Of a stretch of 8,217 nt of DNA, positions 1 to 6,378 are shown piece after piece. Position 1 is the stretch's first letter. Every line of letters begins with the position of its first letter. The DNA lies in NCBI GenBank assembly GCA_937952445.1, contig CALGAA010000140.1:1-8217 (forward strand), read 5' to 3'. The notes under the pieces were generated by a model. That model saw only the letters and a program-made list of their open reading frames with translations. It was not told where the DNA came from and did no database searches. A program made the translations under genes and the position numbers. The DNA comes from an uncultured Bacteroidota bacterium (GTDB lineage Bacteria; Bacteroidota; Bacteroidia; Chitinophagales; Saprospiraceae).

Positions 1-70
1 TTCATAGTCAAAATCCGGGCTCGGCAATCCCTCGATATGGGTTGTAAATCAAATCACCATAAAAATGACA

Positions 71-91
71 TTCTGATCAAATGAATCAGAA
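71..91. repeat. 7-bp inverted repeat with 7-base loop
   Basis: TTCTGAT (71-77) is perfectly complementary to ATCAGAA (85-91), with loop CAAATGA. There is no T-tract on either side to mark it as a factor-independent terminator. It could end transcription coming from outside the window or be a protein site; no function can be assigned. Confidence 0.4.
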
Positions 92-224
92 AATGCATTG
101 AAGCCGGGCTGACATATCCCCGTTTATAACCTTATTATCAACAGTTTGTTATATATTTATTTATAGATTAATATATCTCGGGGGAATTTTCCTCACGTAT
201 TTGCTGGCGTACAGGCTTACTGGA

Positions 225-236
225 TTGAGCGCTCAA
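225..236. repeat. Perfect 12-bp palindrome TTGAGCGCTCAA
   Basis: TTGAGC (225-230) is followed directly by its reverse complement GCTCAA (231-236) with no spacer. A spacerless dyad of this length fits a dimeric DNA-binding protein site better than an RNA hairpin, because there is no loop. No adjacent promoter is evident and I did not see a second copy in the window. The operator role is inference. Confidence 0.4.
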
Positions 237-249
237 AAACGAACCAACA

Positions 250-377
250 AAGGGATTTACCCTGATATTCTCAACGCAGCCTGCATCGGTAACAGGTATT
301 ATTATTTTAGAACAATGCTGCGTTGAGGCAGAGACTTACCGATCCCTTAGTTAATCTTTATGGAGCTTGCATCGGTA
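250..377 (+). other. Candidate structured leader or small RNA
   Basis: Two nested stems can form: AAGGGAT (250-256) with ATCCCTT (342-348), enclosing CTCAACGCAGC (270-280) with GCTGCGTTGAG (317-327), an 11-bp perfect match. Inside the 36-base inner loop, CTG (281-283) and CAG (293-295) can close a mini-hairpin. Its loop shows ATCGGTAA (285-292), the exact complement of TTACCGAT (336-343), which would form a pseudoknot. A second copy of TGCATCGGTA (282-291) occurs at 368-377, so 337-343 could pair downstream instead, with 371-377. This layout permits mutually exclusive folds. It lies about 160-290 bases before the gene at 539. Strand, transcription and function are not shown by the sequence. 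Confidence 0.35.
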
Positions 378-538
378 CCACTACTTGTGAAATTTTCTTG
401 ATCCTCTTTAAAATATTACTAAAATATATCCCTGAATTCTGTATATTTAGAATCGGCGAAGCAACCTTTCCTGGACTGCGCTATAGAGGATTGGAGCGGA
501 TCATTCTTTCGCTCTGATTGAATTCGACTTAGTGCGTC

Positions 539-2167
539 ATGAAAAATCGCTCCACTGGTACACGAAATCAACGCAGGATGCCCTATTTGGTCTCTTATTT
601 CGTACTCGTACTCTGCTTGGCCAACATCTTCCATTACGAGGCCAACGGTCAATCTTTGGTCGAAATTTGTGATAACGGGATCGACGACGATGGCGATGGG
701 CTGATCGATCTCAACGATCCGGACTGTGAATGCCAGCAGGCAGAACCTCCTTCCCACATCCCCAATCCATCGTTCGAAGAAATCGATTGCTGCCCGTCCG
801 GAAATTCGCAACTCAACTGCGCGGTGACCTGGATACAGGCTTCAGAAGCCACGACCGACTATTATAACAGATGTGGTTATTTCGAACGTAACGGATTTCC
901 CTTGCCCCGACCCATTCCGGATGGGAATGCCTACATCGGATTTCGAAATGGTCGGTTTTCCGGGGAGAACCCCAATCCCAACTGGAAGGAGTATACGGGT
1001 GCCTGCCTCAATGCCCCTCTGGAAGCGGGAACGCAGTACACCTTCCAATTTCACATCGGATTTGTGAGTTATGATATATCCCCACCCATGCAGGTGGTGG
1101 TTTACGGAACACCCGATTGTAAAAACCTTCCATTTGGTGTAGGTGATCGGGAATTTGGCTGTCCGTTGAATGGCTCGGGCTGGCAGGTTCTTGGAAGTGT
1201 GAATGTGAGCGGTAATGCCCAATGGAAACAATACGAAATCACTACCATCCCCACGCAGGATATCACCGCCATCGCCATAGGCCCCGATTGCGTGGAACTC
1301 AATTTACAAGAAAATCCTTATTATTTTCTGGACAATCTCATCCTGGCTGACTCCGAACTTTTTGGCCCCAAGATCGAGCTGAAAGGTAACCCCTGTAGCC
1401 GGGATTTTAGTATCGTCAGTTCAGCACGAAATCATGCTACGTACCAATGGTACCGGGATGGGGTGGCATTGGTGGGGGAAACCGACCGGGAACTGCGCAT
1501 CGATCTTATCGAAGGGAGTTATCAGATTATGATCAATACCCCGACGGCGTGCATCGTTTCCGAACCATACGATTACATAATTCCCACTTTTGAAACCGAA
1601 AGCCGCGTCACCGTTTGTCCGGAAGAAACCTATCCTTTCGGAGGACAAATTCTCAGCCAGTCCGGGCAGTACACCCACACCTTTCAAAGCAAGGATGGAT
1701 GCGATAGCACGGTGCATTTGGATTTGCATATTCTCGCCGACCGGGTGGATACCGCCAATGAGTACTTTTTTCGGGGGGAAACCTTTCGAATGGGGCCTTA
1801 TTCTTTTCGTACGCCGGTTTCGACCCAGGTGAGTTTGGTTTCTTCTCTTCAATGTGATAGTTTGGTCCATCTCAACTTGCAGGAATACGATCTGTATATT
1901 CCAAACGCGTTTTCGCCCAATGATGATGGGGTGAACGACGTGTTTACAGTATACGGTCGGGACGATTTAATCGAATTGGAATCCATCCATATTTTTGACC
2001 GGTGGGGCGACCGGGTTTTCGAGGGAACAAAAGGACAGTCCATGGAATGGAACGGGACCAGTCTCCAGGGATCGGTGGATGGAGGCATATACGCTTACCA
2101 GGTCGAGGTGATTTTGCACGATGGAAAAAGGAAAACGCTATCGGGAGATGTCCTGCTGATCCGATAA
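539..2167 (+). CDS. Secreted surface protein with gliding-motility/T9SS C-terminal sorting domain
   Basis: This is a 542-residue exported protein. A basic N-terminus (residues 1-16) and hydrophobic stretch (about 17-31) form a signal peptide, probably cut after ANGQ near residue 38. Residues 42-63 hold an Asp-rich CDNGIDDDGDG...DPDC motif, typical of extracellular Bacteroidota and myxobacterial proteins and likely to bind calcium. Residues about 75-270 begin with PNPSFEE and look like a jelly-roll or galactose-binding-type beta-sandwich. Residues 280-350 are Ig-like (TYQWYRDG). Residues 354-398 form a cysteine repeat (VCPEETYPFGGQ ... DGCDSTVHL), followed by a degenerate second copy to about 447. 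Residues 453-542 are the CHU_C-type domain (PNAFSPNDDGVND, IFDRWGDRVFEG, GGIYAYQV), which directs type IX secretion and cell-surface attachment. A second Met at residue 14 is an alternative start with a more compact signal peptide. Adhesion or polysaccharide binding is plausible; the ligand is unknown. Confidence 0.93.
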   Translation: MKNRSTGTRNQRRMPYLVSYFVLVLCLANIFHYEANGQSLVEICDNGIDDDGDGLIDLNDPDCECQQAEPPSHIPNPSFEEIDCCPSGNSQLNCAVTWIQASEATTDYYNRCGYFERNGFPLPRPIPDGNAYIGFRNGRFSGENPNPNWKEYTGACLNAPLEAGTQYTFQFHIGFVSYDISPPMQVVVYGTPDCKNLPFGVGDREFGCPLNGSGWQVLGSVNVSGNAQWKQYEITTIPTQDITAIAIGPDCVELNLQENPYYFLDNLILADSELFGPKIELKGNPCSRDFSIVSSARNHATYQWYRDGVALVGETDRELRIDLIEGSYQIMINTPTACIVSEPYDYIIPTFETESRVTVCPEETYPFGGQILSQSGQYTHTFQSKDGCDSTVHLDLHILADRVDTANEYFFRGETFRMGPYSFRTPVSTQVSLVSSLQCDSLVHLNLQEYDLYIPNAFSPNDDGVNDVFTVYGRDDLIELESIHIFDRWGDRVFEGTKGQSMEWNGTSLQGSVDGGIYAYQVEVILHDGKRKTLSGDVLLIR

Positions 2168-2206
2168 TGATCCCTCCGGGTAAAATCAGTGGGTTTTTCG
2201 CCGCGT

Positions 2207-3118
2207 TCAACTAAATTGGAGATAATACTGAAGATGGTTTCGGTTGAATTCTCTGGCACGGGAATCCGGTGCCTGATGTTCAATTAGCGCTTCCAGATTG
2301 GCGATTCGATCCTCATCGTTCATGGCGATTAACTCCTCATCGAATGGATAGGCGTCACCCATCATCTCCTTGTCCATATCAGACAATTCGGTATTTTCGG
2401 TGGTAAAACAAGGTGAATCTTCCCCGGTGACAAACATCCACGCCGGAAAGCTATAGTGCATAATGGAATGTTTATCGTGCGCAGAATAAATCATCCCCCC
2501 GGATCGCAGCTGACGAAGGTTGTGATCCACCTTCCATTTCGGCCAGTAATTCGGTGGGCCCCCGAGATACTCGTACAATTTGTTCCAGTCAAAATCGCAC
2601 TCCAGGGCCGGGGTCTGATGTTCGTGATGAAAACCCAGCGCATGGCCAAATTCGTGCAAAACAACACCCTGCCAATTGGGGGGCAGGTCGACGTCAAAGC
2701 CAAACAGATTGAGGGTGATCTCGCCCGGAAGTGCGATGGATGGATCCGTGCTGTCCACGCCGACCAGTGACCAGTATCCCGTCTGATCAAAGCCCACCCT
2801 AATGTGGCTTTTGTCCTCTTCGAACCAGTGACGGAAGGATCCTGTGGATTCATCGTATCCAAAATCGAATTCAATATTGCCATACTCCGTCCAAAGATTG
2901 GCCACCTCTGCTATTTTTTGATGCAATTCCGAATCTCCACCTTTAAAACTGACGGTCAGTTCGCCGATCCGCCACAACTTCAGGTCTTCAAATACCAGTT
3001 CTCTGGCCAATCCGTTGATCGAGCCTGGGATGTTTTTGACACGTTCACGGTTGCGGGCTTCGATGCGCGCCTGGATCTTGTCGGGATACGATTCCAAAAT
3101 GAGTTGCGAAGGTTTCAT
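2207..3118 (-). CDS. Astacin-like (M12A-type) zinc metalloprotease without visible signal peptide
   Basis: This 303-residue protein is a metzincin peptidase. Residues 155-166 read HEFGHALGFHHE, matching the astacin signature HExxHxxGxxHE: His155, His159 and His165 bind zinc and Glu156 is the general base. The Met-turn SIMHY (218-222) has Met220, and Tyr222 is in the position of the astacin fifth zinc ligand. Residues about 50-150 resemble the N-terminal half of the catalytic domain (a WTEYGNIEF strand/helix and an edge strand ITLNLFG). The catalytic residues look intact. Unusually, the N-terminus is charged and polar (MKPSQLILESYPDK) with no signal peptide and no obvious propeptide, although this family is normally secreted as a zymogen. 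The gene starts 5 bases after the stop of the interrupted upstream gene, so the two are probably cotranscribed. It converges on the surface-protein gene with a 39-base gap. Target proteins are unknown. Confidence 0.9.
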   Translation of the reverse strand: MKPSQLILESYPDKIQARIEARNRERVKNIPGSINGLARELVFEDLKLWRIGELTVSFKGGDSELHQKIAEVANLWTEYGNIEFDFGYDESTGSFRHWFEEDKSHIRVGFDQTGYWSLVGVDSTDPSIALPGEITLNLFGFDVDLPPNWQGVVLHEFGHALGFHHEHQTPALECDFDWNKLYEYLGGPPNYWPKWKVDHNLRQLRSGGMIYSAHDKHSIMHYSFPAWMFVTGEDSPCFTTENTELSDMDKEMMGDAYPFDEELIAMNDEDRIANLEALIEHQAPDSRAREFNRNHLQYYLQFS

Positions 3119-3123
3119 AGCAT

Positions 3124-3975
3124 TTATTTTTTTTGACGGGTGAAATTATACGTGACTCCCAAAAACATACCAGCGGTGGTCTTTTTGTACGTGGGAATTT
3201 TGCTTTCGTTCAGCGGGAGATAGGGGCCAAACCCATCATATCCGACTGCCCTGGACAATACCTCTACCTGCCCGATGGATACACCCGCATTGATGCCAAA
3301 TACTTTTTCCCTGCCGATTAGGGCCCCAAATCCGAGTAAATACCGAATTTTACCATCGAAGGGTGACAAGGAGGCTCCGACAGCAGGTCCCAACCTAAAG
3401 TTTGGCTTGATTTTATAAGTCAGATGAGCCATAGCTCCCACCGACATGTCCCCTTTAAATTCTCCTTCTTCGAGGATGTCGTTGACCTCATCGTTGCGTG
3501 CAGCGAGATAAAAGTTTTTTTCATATAGATTGGTGTAAAACAATCCGGTGGAAAAGTCGAAAGACCATTGTCGGTGTGTATCGAAATCAATGGTACCGGT
3601 GAAAATCGTGTCTTTTGCGTATGAATCGTACAATGCCAGTCGAACCTCGGTGATGTCTTTTTCCGCTTTGAATACATCGGTCAGCAAAAATTCCTCTGCC
3701 ATCGTGGATTGAACGATGTATTCGAGCAGATGGATGTAATCGATGCTTTCCACCTTTTTGGCTATCCGCGACAACCTGGATTTTTCCCTAATGACCACAT
3801 CAGCATCGGGCGTCATTAAGGTGACTTTCTCGATGTTGTTCGCATAAATCTTTTCTGATGCTATGATATAATCCACGTAGTACGCCACGTGCCCAACGAT
3901 GTATTGCATATTGGTGGTGTCAAATGTGGCATGGATTCGTTGGAGTACCTCATGGGCATAGATGGGGTCAGGGTA
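3124..3975 (-). CDS. C-terminal fragment of the interrupted protein, outer-membrane beta-barrel-like
   Basis: This is the in-frame continuation after the TAG, 283 codons plus a TAA stop. The first Met available for restart is at 3909-3907, 22 codons in, giving 261 residues with no signal peptide, so an independently made product would not be exported. From about 110 residues after that Met the sequence alternates polar and hydrophobic residues in strand-like blocks: QWSFDFSTGLFYTNL, SVGAMAHLTYKIKP, RLGPAVGASLS, YLLGFGALIG, FGINAGVSIGQVEVL and a final TAGMFLGVTYNFT. This is the usual look of a small outer-membrane barrel, though it ends in TRQKK rather than an aromatic residue. The preceding part (residues 1-105) looks soluble. 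Function unknown. Confidence 0.65.
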   Translation of the reverse strand, partial: YPDPIYAHEVLQRIHATFDTTNMQYIVGHVAYYVDYIIASEKIYANNIEKVTLMTPDADVVIREKSRLSRIAKKVESIDYIHLLEYIVQSTMAEEFLLTDVFKAEKDITEVRLALYDSYAKDTIFTGTIDFDTHRQWSFDFSTGLFYTNLYEKNFYLAARNDEVNDILEEGEFKGDMSVGAMAHLTYKIKPNFRLGPAVGASLSPFDGKIRYLLGFGALIGREKVFGINAGVSIGQVEVLSRAVGYDGFGPYLPLNESKIPTYKKTTAGMFLGVTYNFTRQKK

Positions 3976-4374
3976 CTATCGTGCACGGCTGTACAGTTCG
4001 TCGCGGCCACTGCGTATGACCTCCAGTTCGTTAAAATAACGGAGCGATTTAAGGAAAAATTCGCGCTGGCCGGTGGGTCTGATGTCAAAATGATCGAAAA
4101 TATCACTGCCGGAGATGCCGGGTAAAATTGGTTCCAGGATTTCCGGGATGGGGGAAATGTAGCGGAAAGATCGCACCCAGGTATGATCGTGAATGTACGC
4201 CGGATTAACGTTGTAAATTTTTAACTGATAATTTTCACCGGCTTCCAGTCCGGAACTGTCCCGTAGGGAAATCGATGAGGTCCGGGGATCAAAATCGATT
4301 TCAACCATTCGCTGACTCCACAGCGAAATCGGTAATAAAAGAACGATCGTATACGCGATAAAAGTTCTTCCCAT
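3976..4374 (-). CDS. N-terminal fragment (132 aa) of the interrupted exported protein
   Basis: The fragment begins with a clear signal peptide (MGRTFIAYTIVLLLPISLWSQ, cleavage expected near residue 20). It continues as a soluble domain rich in beta-strand-like segments (MVEIDFDPRTSSISLRD, ENYQLKIYNVNPAYIHD), then helical sequence containing FFLKSLRYFNELEVI. It ends at the TAG at 3976-3978, directly before in-frame sequence that continues the same protein. I do not recognise a named family; exported Bacteroidota proteins with a YQLKIYNVNP-type strand followed by an outer-membrane region are the nearest resemblance. If translated alone it would be a short periplasmic protein, probably non-functional. 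No promoter of Bacteroidota type is evident upstream. Confidence 0.6.
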   Translation of the reverse strand: MGRTFIAYTIVLLLPISLWSQRMVEIDFDPRTSSISLRDSSGLEAGENYQLKIYNVNPAYIHDHTWVRSFRYISPIPEILEPILPGISGSDIFDHFDIRPTGQREFFLKSLRYFNELEVIRSGRDELYSRAR

Positions 4375-4930
4375 TCGGATAGTATTGGGTTTGTGCCGGC
4401 GCTTCTATCAGGCCCTTCGATCCTTACCAATCATTACACCTGGCTAAATCGTAATTCTAATGTACGACAATTTCTCTAAATTACCCGATGAAAAGATATA
4501 ACTCAATAATTTTAACGGTTAGATTTCTGATAAACAATAGGCGATTGATTAATTTGATCAAAGAAAGAACTACCTGTTATATCGTTTGATTACAGGTCGA
4601 TTAAGTCTCTGTCGCGAAATAAAATTCTGAAATGGGGTTTGATATCCCGCTTGCATAATGCTTTATTATGGAAAGGATCCAATCGCCGTATTTTGTGCTG
4701 CCATTTAACCCGCGGTCAATATTGTGTTAAATTGTTATATGAAAAATACTTTTGATAATTGAAAAATGGAGTACGAATTTTAATTTCCAAAAAGTGCCGG
4801 GCCGGTATAATTTCTGCGCTGATTGACCATCCTCGTACGTCAAAGAAAATCCGTCTTTTTCGAATATGACCAGATAATCAACGGGCTACCATCCTCCACC
4901 AGTCACTATATTTGTGCCCCATCCCACGAA

Positions 4931-4999
4931 TTTATACTGGCTATATCTACATCAACTAAAGCTGCATCTGTACACTATACCTCACAATACCAGTATAAA
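4931..4999. repeat. 10-bp perfect inverted repeat with nested 5-bp dyad
   Basis: TTTATACTGG (4931-4940) is the exact reverse complement of CCAGTATAAA (4990-4999). The right arm is also part of a tighter dyad, CCAGT-ATAA-ACTGG (4990-5003), so the right half can pair either with the distant arm or locally. The 49-base loop is unremarkable. It may be a DNA-protein site or an RNA fold; nothing shows which. Confidence 0.4.
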
Positions 5000-5016
5000 C
5001 TGGATGAATTTTGCAG

Positions 5017-5034
5017 CCTTTCCCATAGGAAAGG
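5017..5034. repeat. Compact 7-bp hairpin with 4-base loop
   Basis: CCTTTCC (5017-5023), loop CATA, GGAAAGG (5028-5034). A TTTT run lies 10 bases further on (5045-5048), which is too far and too short for a classical intrinsic terminator. It could end a short plus-strand transcript begun near 4920, or be incidental. Confidence 0.35.
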
Positions 5035-5098
5035 GACTGTAGCGTTTTGATGATGATTCTACATCGTCCTTCAGGATTCACCGAACACCTTTACTTCA

Positions 5099-5133
5099 GG
5101 GTGAGTATATCTTAAGTATCAAGATCCTCACCC
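5099..5133 (-). terminator. Hairpin downstream of the padR-pspC operon, candidate terminator
   Basis: GGGTGAG (5099-5105) pairs with CTCACCC (5127-5133), and further in ATCTT (5109-5113) pairs with AAGAT (5121-5125). This gives about 12 bp with a small asymmetric internal loop and a 7-base apical loop. It lies 53 bases beyond the PspC stop codon. No T-tract follows on the minus strand, so an intrinsic terminator is not assured. It could equally protect the mRNA 3' end. Confidence 0.4.
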
Positions 5134-5185
5134 CCGGCGCACTTACTGATGACCTGAAAATTCGATGACGAGCGAAGCGGATTGT

Positions 5186-5821
5186 TTACCACTTCTTTTT
5201 CGAGATTTTTTCGGACACTTTATCCGCGAAATCCGAGATTTGATCAATCCCTTTTTCGACCATGCGCTCGATGTTTTGCAAATCGATCGGTTCACCTTTC
5301 ATCCGCAACCGGTCGATGGACGTTTTGGCTGCTGGAATCACGGCCCAGAGGATGATGTACAATAACACCCCTGCTCCACCGGTGATCGTAAAGAAAACGA
5401 AAGCCAGGCGTACCCATATGGGGTCATTGATGTCAAAATATGCGGAGATGCCACTACATACCCCGGCGATCATTTTATCATCCGTATCCCGGTACAGTTT
5501 GCGGCGGTACTCTGCTTCTTCCCGCTGATGTTCCCGGGCATGGCTCGTGCTGGAGTCGCCGGATTGATCAAATTGTTCCGGACGGCCCATGACCTGTATC
5601 GCTTTTTGAACATCGGCCATGTTGGCCACTTTCCGGGCACCCATTGATTCTTCGATGAGCTCAGCCATTCGGAGTTCAATATCGTTGATAATTTCATCGG
5701 CATAGTCCGATTTTCCAAAATAATCATCGAGTTCGTGGAGGTAGCTTTGCAATACTTCCGATGCATCGAGGTCGATAGCTAATGGAATACCTCCCAGGTT
5801 GATATATTCTATTTTATTCAT
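5186..5821 (-). CDS. PspC-domain membrane protein
   Basis: This 211-residue inner-membrane protein belongs to the phage-shock-protein C family, which senses or responds to envelope stress. Residues 1-58 (IEYINLGGIPLAIDLDASEVL, then DEIINDIELRMAELIEE) form the N-terminal segment typical of Bacteroidota PspC proteins. Residues 83-106 are a charged linker. The PspC domain spans about 107-166: RRKLYRDTDDKMIAGVCSGISAYF, then DPIWVRLAF, then a hydrophobic membrane segment (about 138-163, ITGGAGVLLYIILWAVIP). The tail (167-211) is amphipathic with lysines at the end and may be a coiled or membrane-associated helix. Many Bacteroidota relatives are much longer at the C-terminus, so this is a short form. 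Its start overlaps the end of the PadR gene by 8 bases (ATGAATAA), indicating translational coupling. Control by the PadR protein is expected. Confidence 0.93.
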   Translation of the reverse strand: MNKIEYINLGGIPLAIDLDASEVLQSYLHELDDYFGKSDYADEIINDIELRMAELIEESMGARKVANMADVQKAIQVMGRPEQFDQSGDSSTSHAREHQREEAEYRRKLYRDTDDKMIAGVCSGISAYFDINDPIWVRLAFVFFTITGGAGVLLYIILWAVIPAAKTSIDRLRMKGEPIDLQNIERMVEKGIDQISDFADKVSEKISKKKW

Positions 5822-6158
5822 TTTCGCTGATATTTAAAGAATTAGAAAAATTGACTGTTTGCGAAAGGGCTGACCAGGATTTGGCCAGTTCATTTCTGAG
5901 TTCTTCCCCTTTTGAGGTGATTTCGTAGTATTTCCGTGGAGGTCCGGAGTTGGATTCCACCCAGTTGTAGGCCAAATAGCCGTCTTTCGTGAGCCGGTTG
6001 AGGAGTGGATACATCGTTCCTTCCACAACGATCAGGTCGTTCTCCTTGAGATTGCGTATGATGTCCGAGGGGTACATGGTTTCCTTGGAGAGTAACCCCA
6101 GGACGCAAAGCTCAAGGACTCCTTTTCTCATTTGCGCTTTGATGTTTTCTATTTTCAT
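5814..6158 (-). CDS. PadR-family transcriptional regulator
   Basis: This 114-residue winged-helix repressor has the PadR hallmarks. KAQMRKGVLELCVLGLLS (8-24) is followed by MYPSDIIRNL (28-37), a recognition region EGTMYPLLNRLTKDGYLAYNWVES (46-69, with the TxYPxLxRLxxxG pattern), then the wing PPRKYYEITSKGEELRNEL (73-91). The C-terminal dimerisation helix is short, and the protein is of the small PadR-s2 type. It lies first in an operon with the PspC gene, an arrangement common in Bacteroidota, and it probably represses its own operon. The tandem repeat over its promoter is a candidate operator. The inducer is unknown. No Shine-Dalgarno site precedes the ATG, as usual for the phylum. Confidence 0.94.
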   Translation of the reverse strand: MKIENIKAQMRKGVLELCVLGLLSKETMYPSDIIRNLKENDLIVVEGTMYPLLNRLTKDGYLAYNWVESNSGPPRKYYEITSKGEELRNELAKSWSALSQTVNFSNSLNISENE

Positions 6159-6185
6159 TGTCCAAATATTTTGTTGATCTCACTC

Positions 6186-6205
6186 CAAATATAGATCAAA
6201 TATAG
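6186..6205. repeat. Tandem 9-bp direct repeat over the promoter, candidate PadR operator
   Basis: CAAATATAG occurs at 6186-6194 and again at 6197-6205, a period of 11 bases or about one helical turn. The first copy contains the -7 box and the second lies in the promoter spacer, so a protein bound here would block RNA polymerase. An AGTACT palindrome (6204-6209) adjoins it. PadR autoregulation through this site is inference; PadR operators are more often inverted repeats. Confidence 0.45.
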
Positions 6206-6216
6206 TACTTGGCAAA
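6186..6216 (-). promoter_or_regulatory. Bacteroidota-type promoter of the padR-pspC operon
   Basis: On the minus strand, TTTG (6216-6213) is followed after exactly 19 bases by TATATTTG (6193-6186). These match the phylum's -33 (TTTG) and -7 (TAnnTTTG) consensus fully. Transcription would begin near 6180, giving a leader of about 22 bases before the PadR ATG. This is the best promoter match in the window. Confidence 0.75.
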
Positions 6217-6378
6217 GCAAGATACTGTCCATTGAAAGGTATATTGGATCAATGAATAATATCTAACGATAAATGAACGAAAAAAAACGATAAAATTTAA
6301 ACATGTTTTGGAGTCATTTTGAAGAAATTCGAGGGCCCATCCGCTGAAATTTCAAATCAAGCCTGTATTTTTGTCGCC

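Larger units (their letters stand above)
1..538. other. Non-coding, dyad-rich region upstream of the T9SS cargo gene
   Basis: No open frame here looks like a real protein; the short frames have neither a plausible start nor family-like composition. The first half is AT-rich, especially around 120-180. The region contains a 7-bp hairpin (71-91), a perfect 12-bp palindrome (225-236) and a cluster of complementary segments (250-377), listed separately. I found no exact Bacteroidota promoter (TTTG, about 19 bases, TAnnTTTG). The closest -7-like strings are TATATTTA at 152-159 and a similar one at 442-449, each without a matching -33 box. The gene that this region serves is probably the one starting at 539. 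Confidence 0.6.
3124..4374 (-). pseudogene. Exported beta-barrel-like protein gene interrupted by one in-frame TAG
   Basis: Read as one frame, this is a 416-codon gene plus stop whose only defect is an amber codon at 3976-3978 (codon 133). The residues around it read YSRAR-stop-YPDPIYAHEVLQRIH, and the frame stays open for 132 codons before and 283 codons after. That suggests a single base change, for example CAG to TAG (G to A at 3978 on the plus strand), rather than a decaying gene. The product would have a signal peptide, a long periplasmic part and a C-terminal transmembrane beta-strand region. It is the first gene of a unit with the metalloprotease. Alternatives are a sequencing error, a true split into two proteins, or suppression; TAG appears to serve as a normal stop at 7484-7486. 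Confidence 0.7.
4375..5185. other. 811-base intergenic region with inverted repeats, no gene recognised
   Basis: The region separates the start of the interrupted gene from the end of the PspC gene. Bases 4440-4800 are AT-rich and hold only weak dyads, such as ACCTGT (4572-4577) with ACAGGT (4592-4597). The longest open frame (4823-5050, plus, TTG start) has no recognisable features. An exact -7 box TATATTTG occurs at 4907-4914 on the plus strand without a TTTG at the right distance. It is followed by the inverted repeats at 4931-4999 and 5017-5034, so a short non-coding transcript is possible but unproven. I saw no tRNA, insertion sequence or gene remnant. Confidence 0.5.

Noticed and set aside
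268..329. Integron attC-like site: CTCAAC and GTTGAG at the ends of a 60-base inverted repeat
   Set aside because: The outermost position does not fit RYYYAAC/GTTRRRY, the 11-bp stem is continuous without the unpaired spacer between R and L boxes, and there is no integrase or cassette array.
323..517. 64-codon plus-strand open frame starting in the 11-bp stem
   Set aside because: No recognisable protein features, and its start lies inside a strong inverted repeat.
419..1231. Minus-strand open frames antisense to the T9SS cargo gene
   Set aside because: They are shadows of the plus-strand coding sequence, with no protein family character.
3976..3978. TAG as a recoded sense codon (pyrrolysine or reassigned amber)
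   Set aside because: No recoding element or machinery is visible, and another gene in the window (7484-7900) appears to use TAG as its normal stop.
5004..5042. 12-codon peptide MNFAAFPIGKGL overlapping the 5017-5034 hairpin, as an attenuator leader
   Set aside because: No run of regulatory codons, no biosynthetic gene downstream on this strand, and no complete promoter.
4823..5050. 75-codon plus-strand open frame with TTG start
   Set aside because: No start context, family-like motif or signal; low-complexity Ser/Thr composition expected from random AT-rich sequence, and the frame crosses the inverted repeats.
6319..6378. TTG start for the methyltransferase with GGAG 6 bases upstream
   Set aside because: Adds 20 residues not expected before the zinc ribbon; Bacteroidota rarely rely on Shine-Dalgarno sites or TTG starts. 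It is kept as an alternative.
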